Source: CAXXOK01 sp035399245 (GTDB lineage: Bacteria; Bacillota; Clostridia; Christensenellales; Aristaeellaceae). Taken from it: a stretch of 9,798 nucleotides of DNA. Both the position numbers and the translations under genes were made by a program. The first letter of the stretch is position 1. The number at the start of each line of letters is the position of its first letter. This document shows, one piece after another, positions 1-6,350 of this stretch. Location: contig DAOPIR010000111.1 in NCBI GenBank assembly GCA_035399245.1, positions 1 to 9,798 of the forward strand, read 5' to 3'. Below the pieces are notes generated by a model. That model had not been told where the DNA came from. It worked only from the letters and a program-made list of their open reading frames with translations, and searched no databases.

Positions 1-81
1 GATCCGCATTATTTCAGCTATCTGTTTAAAAAATATACGGAGCTGTCGCCCAGAGAGTTCCGCAAGCAGCAATTATCGTAA
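1..81 (+). CDS. AraC-family transcriptional regulator, C-terminal end only (partial)
   Basis: The first 26 codons plus a TAA stop read DPHYFSYLFKKYTELSPREF and six further residues. This is the typical end of the second helix-turn-helix of AraC/XylS-family DNA-binding domains, where the pattern is x-P-x-YFS-x-x-FKK-x-x-G-x-SP-x-x-FR; here the usual Gly is Glu. The start and any sensing or response-regulator domain lie outside the window, so it cannot be told whether this is a one-component sugar sensor or a YesN-type two-component response regulator, both of which are common beside sugar ABC importers in Bacillota. It lies 189 bases upstream of the binding-protein gene on the same strand, so it may control that importer (inference). 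The family call is firm; the target is not shown. Confidence 0.8.
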   Translation, partial: DPHYFSYLFKKYTELSPREFRKQQLS

Positions 82-163
82 AATATCCCAAATGAATCGG
101 AAAATATTCAACATTTTATGACTGACGGAAGCGGGGAGGGCAAAACTTCATAAAATACTCAAC
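80..163 (+). promoter_or_regulatory. Three 12-base direct repeats, candidate activator sites
   Basis: AAAATATCCCAA (80-91), AAAATATTCAAC (101-112) and AAAATACTCAAC (152-163) are near-copies in the same orientation; the last two differ at one base. Start-to-start distances are 21 and 51 bases, close to two and five helical turns, so they would face the same side of the DNA. AraC-family proteins typically bind direct half-sites about 21 bases apart. The first copy overlaps the stop codon of the AraC-family gene and the last ends 20 bases before a candidate -35 box at 184. Binding is inferred; the region is AT-rich, which raises the chance of coincidence. Confidence 0.4.
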
Positions 164-183
164 TAAATAGTGAAAGACGTAGC

Positions 184-212
184 TTGTATTGATGCCATTG
201 ATTTCAGATAAT
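184..212 (+). promoter_or_regulatory. Candidate sigma-A promoter for the ABC importer operon
   Basis: TTGTAT (184-189) and GATAAT (207-212) are separated by 17 bases, giving 4/6 and 5/6 matches to TTGACA and TATAAT. Transcription would begin near 219, leaving a leader of about 50 bases before the ATG at 271. It is the best hexamer pair seen between the AraC-family gene and the importer, but it is not strong enough to be certain. The moderate -35 would suit an activator-dependent promoter. No convincing AraR-type operator is seen around it. Confidence 0.4.
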
Positions 213-270
213 AAAAACAATAGAGGGGAGTACTATAACCGCCTCAAACAGAATAAGGAGATGCACAATC

Positions 271-1236
271 ATGAAAAAAATGGCTCGCATGTTACTCGCT
301 CTGGCACTCGTATTGACCTTGATTGGAAGCTATGCGCTTGCTTCCGCGGAAGTATCCGTTGGTATCGTAAACAATCCGCCCTCTGAATCCGGCTATCGTG
401 AAGCCAACGTCAAGGACATGGAAACGGTTTTCTCCGCTGAAAACGGCTATGATGTATCTACTTTTTATAGCCTGAAGAATGATGAGCAGCTTGCGGCCGC
501 GCAGCAGTTCATCACCGATGGTGTTGATTACCTCCTGATCTCTGCCGCAGAAGTCACCGGTTGGGATGCTACGCTGCAAGCCGCTCAGGAAGCCGGCATC
601 AAAGTGTTCCTGTTCGACCGTCTGATCGATTGTGATGAGAGCCTCTACGAGGCAGCCGTCGTGTCCGATATGTCGCAGGAAGGCGTTACGGCCGTTAACT
701 GGCTGCTGGCGCAAAACCTCGAATCCTACAAAGTCATCCACATTCAGGGCGCTATGACCTCTGCTGCGCAGATCGGCCGTACCACCGCTTTGGACGAGCA
801 GTTTACAGCAGGCACAATGGAGTGTGTCGTGCAGCAGACCGCAACGTGGGACGAAGCGACCGCCAAGCAGATCGTTGAGTCTGTGATCAACTCCGGTGAA
901 GAATTCAACGTAATCTATGCTGAGAACGACGGCATGGCCCGCGGCGCTGTTGCGGCGCTGGACGAAGCCGGCATCACCCATGGCGTAGACGGCGATGTGA
1001 TCGTGATGGGCTTTGACTGCAACAAGTGGGCCCTTCGGGAACTGCTGGCAGGCAACTGGAACTATGATGGCCAGTGCAGCCCGTTCCAGGCGCAGGTTAT
1101 CAGCGACATGATCCAGAAGCTGGAAGCCGGCGAAAGCCTTGATCTCGAAAGCAAGATCATCTACAATGAAGAAAAAGGCTTCGACGCCACTACCATTACC
1201 CAGGAAGACATCGATAACTACGGCCTCGGCGAGTAA
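271..1236 (+). CDS. ytfQ: Sugar ABC transporter substrate-binding protein, YtfQ-like
   Basis: A 321-residue extracellular sugar-binding protein of the periplasmic-binding type I fold that delivers sugar to the permease pair encoded downstream. Residues 1 to about 26 are a signal peptide: KK-x-x-R, then a hydrophobic run (residues 8-24), then YALASA with type I cleavage likely after residue 24 or 26. No lipobox cysteine is present. The mature part carries the YtfQ pattern: ESGYR near 39-43, a TGWD segment near 96-99, KVFLFDR near 111-117, and YAENDGMARGA near 216-226. E. coli YtfQ binds galactofuranose; the arabinose genes downstream suggest L-arabinose, perhaps as the furanose, for this one (inference). 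AAGGAG at 255-260 stands 10 bases before the ATG, fixing the start. The family call is strong; the exact substrate is unknown. Confidence 0.88.
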   Translation: MKKMARMLLALALVLTLIGSYALASAEVSVGIVNNPPSESGYREANVKDMETVFSAENGYDVSTFYSLKNDEQLAAAQQFITDGVDYLLISAAEVTGWDATLQAAQEAGIKVFLFDRLIDCDESLYEAAVVSDMSQEGVTAVNWLLAQNLESYKVIHIQGAMTSAAQIGRTTALDEQFTAGTMECVVQQTATWDEATAKQIVESVINSGEEFNVIYAENDGMARGAVAALDEAGITHGVDGDVIVMGFDCNKWALRELLAGNWNYDGQCSPFQAQVISDMIQKLEAGESLDLESKIIYNEEKGFDATTITQEDIDNYGLGE

Positions 1237-1241
1237 TCGAC

Positions 1242-1257
1242 ATAGCTGAAAAGCTAT
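1242..1257 (+). other. Small GAAA-capped hairpin after the binding-protein gene
   Basis: ATAGCT (1242-1247) and AGCTAT (1252-1257) pair perfectly over six bases around a GAAA loop, which is a stable GNRA tetraloop. It starts six bases after the TAA stop of the binding-protein gene and precedes the larger hairpin at 1274-1314. No T-run follows, so a terminator role is not supported; it may add to 3' protection of the transcript. Confidence 0.35.
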
Positions 1258-1273
1258 TGTAGGGTAAGATCAC

Positions 1274-1314
1274 GCGGTGTGGCTATGTGGAGAATTTCCG
1301 CGTAACCACACCGC
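1274..1314 (+). terminator. Strong intercistronic hairpin (mRNA stabiliser or partial terminator)
   Basis: GCGGTGTGG (1274-1282) pairs perfectly with CCACACCGC (1306-1314). After one C-A mismatch the stem continues for seven more pairs, two of them G-U, between 1284-1290 and 1298-1304, closed by a seven-base loop AGAATTT. The downstream bases are AT-rich (ATATTTATATG) but lack a proper T-run, so full rho-independent termination is doubtful. Hairpins between a binding-protein gene and its membrane-component genes commonly protect the upstream message and keep the binding protein in excess; that role is inferred here from position. Confidence 0.6.
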
Positions 1315-1384
1315 ATATTTATATGTACAGTGCCGGCCCGATTGTTACAGACAGCTTTGGAATGGATTGAAGGAGAAAACGGGT

Positions 1385-2893
1385 ATGCAAAACGATGTCG
1401 TCTTGTCCATGCGAAAGATATGCAAGACATTTCCGGGCGTACGAGCCCTCCATGATGTTGATTTCACGCTTCGCCAGGGAGAAATCCATGCGCTGATGGG
1501 TGAAAACGGCGCCGGAAAATCCACCTTGATTAAGGTACTGACCGGTGTATATGAAAAAGATTCCGGTGTTATCAACCTGGAAGGCGTCAAAGACAATATT
1601 AATATTAAATCCCCACAGGAAGCACAGGATTTGGGAATCAGCACGGTATACCAGGAAATTACGCTTTGCCCAAACCTGACGGTTGCGGAAAATATGTTTA
1701 TCGGCAGGGATAAAAGCAATATCGTTCACTGGAGTCAAATGGTGAAAAGATCCGGTGAACTTTTAAAAAATCTCGGCATTCCCGCCAGACCCAAACAGCA
1801 GCTTGCCAACTGCTCGCTGGCTGTGCAGCAAATGGTCGCTATCGCGCGTGCGGTGGATATGGAGTGCAAGGTTCTGATTTTGGATGAACCAACCTCTTCG
1901 CTTGATGAGCAAGAGGTTGACATGATATTTAATTTAATGCGAAACCTCAAATCCCGCGGCGTGGGTATTATATTCGTCACCCACTTTTTGGAACAGGTGT
2001 ACGAGGTAAGCGACCGGATCACCGTTTTACGCAACGGGGAACTGGTCGGTTCTTATGATATCAAAAACCTGCCGCAGGTGGAGCTGGTTTCGAAGATGAT
2101 CGGTAAGAAGCTGGACGATTTGTCCGTAATCCAGAAAAACGAAGAATCGTATAACGAAAAGGATACGCCGACCTACGAGGCGGCGCATTTGGCAAGCGAT
2201 GCATGCCCCAATCCGTTTGACTTCAGAATTTATAAAGGCGAAGTGAATGGATTTACCGGGCTGCTGGGATCCGGCCGAAGCGAAAGCGTGCGTGCGATTT
2301 TTGGCGCCGATAAGGTTACCAACGGAAAGGTTGCAGTAAACGGCAAAGCCACAAAAGTTCACAAACCGATTCAAGCAATGAAAAACGGGATCGGTTACCT
2401 GCCGGAGGATCGGAAACGGGATGGGATTATTGCCGATTTATCGGTGCGGGATAATATCATCCTTGCGCTGCAGGTGATGAAAGGCTTCTTCAAACCCATT
2501 TCGCGTGCCGATGCCGAGAAATTTGCCAACGAATACATCAAGGCGCTGGATATTAAAACCGCCTCGCTGGATACACCGCTGAAATCGCTGTCCGGCGGAA
2601 ACCAGCAAAAGGTGATTTTGGCACGCTGGCTGCTTACGCATCCGGAGTATCTGATTTTGGACGAGCCCACACGCGGCATCGACATCGGCACCAAGGTCGA
2701 GATTCAAAAGCTTGTGTTAAAGCTTGCACAGGAGGGGATGAGCATTACCTTTATTTCTTCCGAAATCGAAGAAATGCTCAGAACCTGTTCGCGGCTTATC
2801 GTGATGCGCGACCGCAATATCGTCGGTGAATTAAAGGGCAGCGACGTTACGCAGAACAACGTAATGCACACCATTGCAAAGGGGGCGGAATAG
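1385..2893 (+). CDS. ytfR: Sugar ABC transporter ATP-binding protein, double-domain (YtfR-like)
   Basis: A 502-residue cytoplasmic ATPase with two fused ABC domains, the usual form in ribose/galactose/arabinose-type importers (E. coli YtfR is about 500). Domain 1: Walker A GENGAGKST (39-47), a degenerate signature CSLAVQQM (143-150), Walker B VLILDEPTSSLD (163-174), H-loop His200. Domain 2 has the family's altered Walker A GLLGSGRSE (292-300) without the lysine, a proper signature LSGGNQQK (402-409) and Walker B YLILDEPTRGID (422-433). Only one nucleotide site is therefore expected to be fully competent, as usual for the family. The start is set by AAGGAG at 1370-1375, nine bases before the ATG; an ATG at 1277 in the same frame would place 36 non-conserved residues over the upstream hairpin. 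The stop lies one base before the permease start. Confidence 0.93.
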   Translation: MQNDVVLSMRKICKTFPGVRALHDVDFTLRQGEIHALMGENGAGKSTLIKVLTGVYEKDSGVINLEGVKDNINIKSPQEAQDLGISTVYQEITLCPNLTVAENMFIGRDKSNIVHWSQMVKRSGELLKNLGIPARPKQQLANCSLAVQQMVAIARAVDMECKVLILDEPTSSLDEQEVDMIFNLMRNLKSRGVGIIFVTHFLEQVYEVSDRITVLRNGELVGSYDIKNLPQVELVSKMIGKKLDDLSVIQKNEESYNEKDTPTYEAAHLASDACPNPFDFRIYKGEVNGFTGLLGSGRSESVRAIFGADKVTNGKVAVNGKATKVHKPIQAMKNGIGYLPEDRKRDGIIADLSVRDNIILALQVMKGFFKPISRADAEKFANEYIKALDIKTASLDTPLKSLSGGNQQKVILARWLLTHPEYLILDEPTRGIDIGTKVEIQKLVLKLAQEGMSITFISSEIEEMLRTCSRLIVMRDRNIVGELKGSDVTQNNVMHTIAKGAE

Positions 2894-2894
2894 G

Positions 2895-3971
2895 ATGAAA
2901 AGAGATTTGAGAAAATCATCACGCCTGAAAAATGGATATTCCCAGCTGCTGATCCCGATCATCGCTATATTAACGCTGATTATCTTCAATCTGATACGGG
3001 ATCCGAGCTTTTTCTCCGTGAGCCTGACTACGAACAACGATGGGAATATTGTTCTGACAGGCAACCTGATCAGCATCCTCAACAGCGCGTCCGAGCTCGC
3101 TATATTGGCAATGGGCATGACACTGGTAACCTCTGCATCGGGAGGACAGGACATCAGCGTAGGCGCCACCGCGGCCATTGCGGGCAGCGTATTTGTGAAA
3201 GTGCTTCGCGGCGGTGAGATTACGCCGATGACGGTAATCCTGGGCTTCCTGGCCTGCGTGGTCGTATCGATCATCTTCGGTGCGTTCAACGGCGCGTTGG
3301 TAGCATATTTCGATATCCAGCCTATGATCGCGACTCTGATCCTGTTTACCTGCGGCCGTTCCATTGCCTATTGGATCAACGGGGGCGCCACGCCGACTGT
3401 CAGCAGCTCGATCATTAAGGCGATCGGCGGCTTTATTCCGGGAATACCGATCCCAACCCCTGTATTCATCGTGATTATATGCGGTATTATATTTGCCCTT
3501 CTGTTCAAGTTTACCAATCTGGGTTTTTATACGCAAGCGGTTGGTATCAACCAAAAGGCAGCCCGCCTGAATGGCATTAACTCCACCTGGATCAAGCTGC
3601 TTTCCTTTATGATCCTGGGTGTTTGTGTCGCCGTTGCCGGCTGTATCCGCGTAAGCCGGCTGGGGCTTATCAACCATGAAACTATTTTATTGGAAATCGA
3701 GATGGACGCTATTTTAGCGGTGGCAATCGGCGGCAACGCACTCAACGGCGGAAAATTCAATATGACCGGTTCGGTGCTTGGCGCGTATACGATTCAAGCA
3801 TTGACGACCACATTATACGCCATGAAGGTTTCTTCTTCGGAAATCAAAGCTTATAAAGCAGTGGTTATCATCCTGCTGGTGGTCATCGGCTCTCCCGTCG
3901 TCAAGGATTTGGCCAGTCGCATATGGGCAAGGATCGCAAAGAAAACCGCGCCTGTAACGGAAAGGAGCTAG
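2895..3971 (+). CDS. ytfT: Sugar ABC transporter permease, YtfT-like
   Basis: A 358-residue inner-membrane permease of the BPD_transp_2 (ribose/YtfT) family, with many hydrophobic segments from about residue 16 to 335. Visible family features are the GGQDISVGA motif (83-91) after the second hydrophobic stretch, IQPMIATLIL (141-150), the cytoplasmic coupling loop AVGINQKAARLNGIN (215-229) that contacts the ATPase, and AILAVAIGGNALNGG (272-286). It should form a heterodimer with the next gene's product. The ATG at 2895 follows the ATPase stop by one base and has AAAGGGGGCGG (2878-2888) as ribosome binding site inside the end of the ATPase gene, which indicates translational coupling. An in-frame TTG at 2874 is less likely because it would precede that site. 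Confidence 0.92.
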   Translation: MKRDLRKSSRLKNGYSQLLIPIIAILTLIIFNLIRDPSFFSVSLTTNNDGNIVLTGNLISILNSASELAILAMGMTLVTSASGGQDISVGATAAIAGSVFVKVLRGGEITPMTVILGFLACVVVSIIFGAFNGALVAYFDIQPMIATLILFTCGRSIAYWINGGATPTVSSSIIKAIGGFIPGIPIPTPVFIVIICGIIFALLFKFTNLGFYTQAVGINQKAARLNGINSTWIKLLSFMILGVCVAVAGCIRVSRLGLINHETILLEIEMDAILAVAIGGNALNGGKFNMTGSVLGAYTIQALTTTLYAMKVSSSEIKAYKAVVIILLVVIGSPVVKDLASRIWARIAKKTAPVTERS

Positions 3972-3974
3972 TAT

Positions 3975-5072
3975 ATGAACACGAATAAACGAGCTTTGGG
4001 CGCGATTGACGGCGACAAGCGCAGAGAACCGCTCACCGATACCCAGCTTCTGGTAACCATTACGATTTGTATTTTTGTCGTCATGTACGTTTTGGCGATT
4101 GTTATCTGGGGCGGAGGTTTTAAAAGGCCGCAGCAGCTGTTTGATATTTTCAATAACAATGCGTATCTGATCATTATCTCCTGCGGGCTGACCATTGTAA
4201 TGGTTGCCGGCGGCATTGATATTTCCGTAGGCGGCATTACAGCATTGGTAGTTATGGTCTGCGTCGTGCATCTGAACAGCCTGACCGGCAGCGTTTTTAC
4301 CGCGGTGCTGATTTCGCTGGGAATTGGGCTCGGATTTGGATTGGTACAGGGATATTTGATCGCCTATCTGGAAATCCAACCCTTCATCATTACGCTTGCG
4401 GGTATGTTTTTTGCCAAGGGCATGATTACCGTGGTTTGCGATGAGCCTGCCACGGCGATGAACGAAGCCTTTTTGGCACTGAAAAGCGCGCGGATCGAAA
4501 TTCCGTGGCTTGGATATGTGGCCAAAAACGGCAACCTGATCCCCGGCCGATTGGAAATCGGCGTTGTGATTGCGCTGGTGGTTGTGATCCTTGTGTTCAT
4601 TCTTTTGAAATGGACAAAACTTGGCCGCAATCTCTACGCAATCGGCGGCAATCGGCAAAGCGCGTTGATGCTGGGCATCAACGTCAAGCGCAATACGTTT
4701 TTTGCCTACCTGATCACCGGTCTGCTGTCGGGCATCAGCGGGTTTGTGTTCCTCACCCATACCGGTGCAGGCAACGCCACCAATGCGACGGCGGCTGAGA
4801 TGAACGCGATTGCGTCCTCCATTATCGGTGGCACGCTGCTTACCGGCGGCGTTGGTAACGTGATCGGTACGTTTTTTGGCGTTCTTACACTGGCAACCAT
4901 CAAGGCGATTGTTCTTGCCTCGGGTCTGCGGGATCCATGGTGGCAAAGCATCACCACAGGCGCCATGCTATGCCTGTTCATTATGCTGCAAAGCGTTGTG
5001 CTGGCCAACCGGAACAAAGGCGGCCTCAAGCTGTTCCATGCCAAGCAAGTTGAAACCGTTTTAAAGTCGTAA
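3975..5072 (+). CDS. yjfF: Sugar ABC transporter permease, YjfF-like
   Basis: A 365-residue membrane permease, the second half of the importer channel. It carries a hydrophilic N-terminus of about 22 residues, then multiple hydrophobic segments, the GGIDISVGG motif (79-87), IQPFIITLAGMFFAKG (134-149) which is very like E. coli YjfF, the coupling loop AIGGNRQSALMLGIN (222-236), and AIASSIIGGTLLTGGVG in the last third. The paired YtfT-like and YjfF-like order matches the E. coli galactofuranose importer. AAAGGAG at 3961-3967 sits seven bases before the ATG, and only three bases separate the genes. The C-terminal end overlaps a CRE-like sequence at 5051-5064. Confidence 0.92.
   Translation: MNTNKRALGAIDGDKRREPLTDTQLLVTITICIFVVMYVLAIVIWGGGFKRPQQLFDIFNNNAYLIIISCGLTIVMVAGGIDISVGGITALVVMVCVVHLNSLTGSVFTAVLISLGIGLGFGLVQGYLIAYLEIQPFIITLAGMFFAKGMITVVCDEPATAMNEAFLALKSARIEIPWLGYVAKNGNLIPGRLEIGVVIALVVVILVFILLKWTKLGRNLYAIGGNRQSALMLGINVKRNTFFAYLITGLLSGISGFVFLTHTGAGNATNATAAEMNAIASSIIGGTLLTGGVGNVIGTFFGVLTLATIKAIVLASGLRDPWWQSITTGAMLCLFIMLQSVVLANRNKGGLKLFHAKQVETVLKS
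5051..5064 (+). promoter_or_regulatory. CRE-like sequence at the end of the YjfF-like gene
   Basis: TGAAACCGTTTTAA matches the Bacillota catabolite-responsive element TGWAANCGNTNWCA at 13 of 14 positions, the exception being A for C at position 13. It is within the last codons of the permease gene and about 185 bases upstream of the araR start. CcpA acting here could lower read-through into araR, or it could be chance coding sequence. The match is seen; the function is inferred. Confidence 0.35.
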
Positions 5073-5169
5073 ATGCCGGCTTATCGAATCTGTAAGTGAT
5101 TTCGGATGATTGATTTGGCATTGGCCGTACAGGCAAGCGCCGGCTGTAAATACTTCATGGAAGCAATCG

Positions 5170-5183
5170 TGAAACCGCTTGAA
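5170..5183 (+). promoter_or_regulatory. Second CRE-like sequence, overlapping the araR -35 box
   Basis: TGAAACCGCTTGAA matches TGWAANCGNTNWCA at 12 of 14 positions and shares TGAAACCG with the site at 5051. It overlaps the candidate araR -35 hexamer (5179-5184), so a bound regulator would block RNA polymerase. Weak on its own; more notable because it repeats the upstream sequence. The rest of the 5073-5235 gap shows no convincing terminator, only short pairings such as TACAG/CTGTA (5128-5132 with 5144-5148). Confidence 0.3.
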
Positions 5184-5206
5184 AACAGAAAAAGATGTGA
5201 TATGCT
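5179..5206 (+). promoter_or_regulatory. Candidate araR promoter with extended -10
   Basis: TTGAAA (5179-5184) and TATGCT (5201-5206) are 16 bases apart, and TGA directly before the -10 gives the extended TGn element common in Gram-positive promoters. Transcription would start near 5213, leaving a short leader of about 23 bases with the ribosome binding site GAGGAG at 5224-5229. Matches are 5/6 and 4/6. Read-through from the importer operon is also possible. Confidence 0.45.
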
Positions 5207-5235
5207 TCAAAGGAAAGACTTCTGAGGAGCTGCTG

Positions 5236-6264
5236 ATGACCAAATCCAAGTATAGTATTGTTGCCGATAAATTAAAAAGTGACATCCGCGGCGGCGCGTA
5301 TCCTAACGGAACGCGCCTGCCCAGCGATCATGAGCTGATGCGGCAAACGGGATACAGCAGGCACACGGTGCGTCAGGCAATCAACCTGTTGGAGCATGAA
5401 GGGCTGGTGTATCGCGTACGCGGCAGCGGAACCTATCTGCGCGACGCCGTTCGCCAGCAATCCACGTACAACATCGCGGTTGTAACGACCTATATCGGCG
5501 AATATATTTTTCCCGAAATCCTTAAGGGGATTGACGGCGTTCTTTCGCAAAACGGGTATGCGTCCATGCTGTACGCTACCTATAACCGCGTGGAAAACGA
5601 GCGTAAAATCCTGGGCGAGCTGCTGACCAAGCCGATTGACGGGATTATTGTGGAAGGGACCAAAACCGCGCTGCCAAATCCCAATATCGATCGGTACCAA
5701 ACGCTGCAAAAGCAAGGAATTCCGATGGTGTTTATCAACGGATATTATCCGGAGCTGCACCGCATACCCCACGTGGTGTCGGACGATCGGGGCGGCGGCA
5801 AGACCGCCTGCCGTTATCTGCTGGATAAGGGATGCCGAAGGATTGCGGGCATCTTCAAAAGCGACGATATTCAGGGGCACCGGCGTTATGCCGGCTATGC
5901 CGAGGCAATGCTGGAGCGCGAGCTGGAAATCCACGATGAGCTGGTGTTCTGGTTTACCACGGAAAACAGGGAAGATGTGCTGAACACAACGCTGAACAGG
6001 CTGAACGCCTGTGACGGTGTGATTTGCTATAATGACGAGATTGCGCTGCTGATTGCCAAAGCCGTTCATGCGGGCAATCTTCATCCGCTTGCCATCGCCA
6101 GCTTTGACCATTCCACCTATGCGTCGCTGTCACCTGAGCCCGTGTTTTCGCTGGATAGCCCAAAGGCGGATATCGGCAGCCATGCGGCGGAAAAACTGTT
6201 GGATTTACTCCATAGCCGGCATTGCACCAGCGCGGTGCTGCCGTGGAAGGATCACGAAGAATAA
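5236..6264 (+). CDS. araR: AraR, GntR/LacI-type arabinose repressor
   Basis: A 342-residue transcriptional repressor with the two-part structure of Bacillus subtilis AraR. Residues 1-68 form a GntR-type winged helix (KLKSDIRGGAYPNGTRLPS, SRHTVRQAINLLEHEGLVY, then the wing VRGSGTYL). Residues about 78-342 form a LacI-type effector domain with the AraR-diagnostic VTTYIGEYIFPEILKGID (83-100), IDGIIVEGTKTALPNPNI (134-151), GIFKSDDIQGHRRYAGY (205-221) and CYNDEIAL (264-271). In the family L-arabinose binding releases the DNA. GAGGAG at 5224-5229 places the start at ATG 5236; an in-frame TTG at 5179 lies inside the promoter. The C-terminus ends at LPWKDHEE, about ten or more residues before the usual end in B. 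subtilis AraR. It lies between importer and catabolic operon, and an AraR-type operator follows at 6305. Confidence 0.93.
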   Translation: MTKSKYSIVADKLKSDIRGGAYPNGTRLPSDHELMRQTGYSRHTVRQAINLLEHEGLVYRVRGSGTYLRDAVRQQSTYNIAVVTTYIGEYIFPEILKGIDGVLSQNGYASMLYATYNRVENERKILGELLTKPIDGIIVEGTKTALPNPNIDRYQTLQKQGIPMVFINGYYPELHRIPHVVSDDRGGGKTACRYLLDKGCRRIAGIFKSDDIQGHRRYAGYAEAMLERELEIHDELVFWFTTENREDVLNTTLNRLNACDGVICYNDEIALLIAKAVHAGNLHPLAIASFDHSTYASLSPEPVFSLDSPKADIGSHAAEKLLDLLHSRHCTSAVLPWKDHEE

Positions 6265-6267
6265 CGA

Positions 6268-6296
6268 TTGAAATTATCTGTGGATTGCGCTATAAT
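6268..6296 (+). promoter_or_regulatory. Strong sigma-A promoter of the kinase-araD-araA operon
   Basis: TTGAAA (6268-6273) and a perfect TATAAT (6291-6296) are separated by exactly 17 bases, the optimal sigma-A arrangement. It begins only three bases after the araR stop codon. Transcription should start near 6303, just before or within the AraR-type operator, leaving a leader of about 48 bases with AAAGGAG at 6332-6338. This is the clearest promoter in the window. Confidence 0.8.
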
Positions 6297-6304
6297 GCAG
6301 ACAA

Positions 6305-6320
6305 AGATGTACGGACAAGT
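6305..6320 (+). promoter_or_regulatory. AraR-type operator downstream of the kinase promoter
   Basis: AGATGTACGGACAAGT matches the AraR box consensus of Bacillota (ATTTGTACGTACAAAT) at 12 of 16 positions, with the TGTACG and ACAA core parts kept. It begins eight bases after the -10 hexamer, on the expected transcription start, so a bound repressor would block initiation. The araR gene immediately upstream supports the assignment. Binding itself is inferred. Confidence 0.65.
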
Positions 6321-6350
6321 ATGACTTTCATAAAGGAGAGAGACACAAAA

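Noticed and set aside
189..386. Small + strand open frame of 65 codons across the importer leader
   Set aside because: Overlaps the signal-peptide region of the binding protein in another frame, has no good ribosome binding site and no recognisable content.
1319..1326. ATATGTAC, similar to one half of an AraR box, upstream of the ATPase gene
   Set aside because: Only one half-site matches and no promoter is seen with it; too short to call.
1277..1384. Longer ATPase start 36 codons upstream
   Set aside because: The extra residues are unlike the family and overlie the intercistronic hairpin; AAGGAG at 1370 supports ATG 1385.
3813..4946. Long minus-strand open frame of 377 codons opposite the YjfF-like gene
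   Set aside because: Rich in His, Asn, Gln, Arg and Asp with no recognisable domain, and it lies wholly opposite well-supported permease genes; it is the complement-frame shadow of membrane-protein codons.
5121..5136. Imperfect palindrome TTGGCCGTACAGGCAA upstream of araR as a possible autoregulatory operator
   Set aside because: Six of eight pairs match, but the centre differs from the AraR box and overall agreement with the consensus is poor (about 9/16); left as unproven.
5272..6111. Minus-strand open frame of 279 codons opposite araR
   Set aside because: No recognisable domain; the + strand encodes a clear AraR throughout.
6222..6350. Longer kinase start 43 codons upstream
   Set aside because: It would overlap the end of araR and cross the strong promoter and operator, and the AAAGGAG at 6332 points to ATG 6351.
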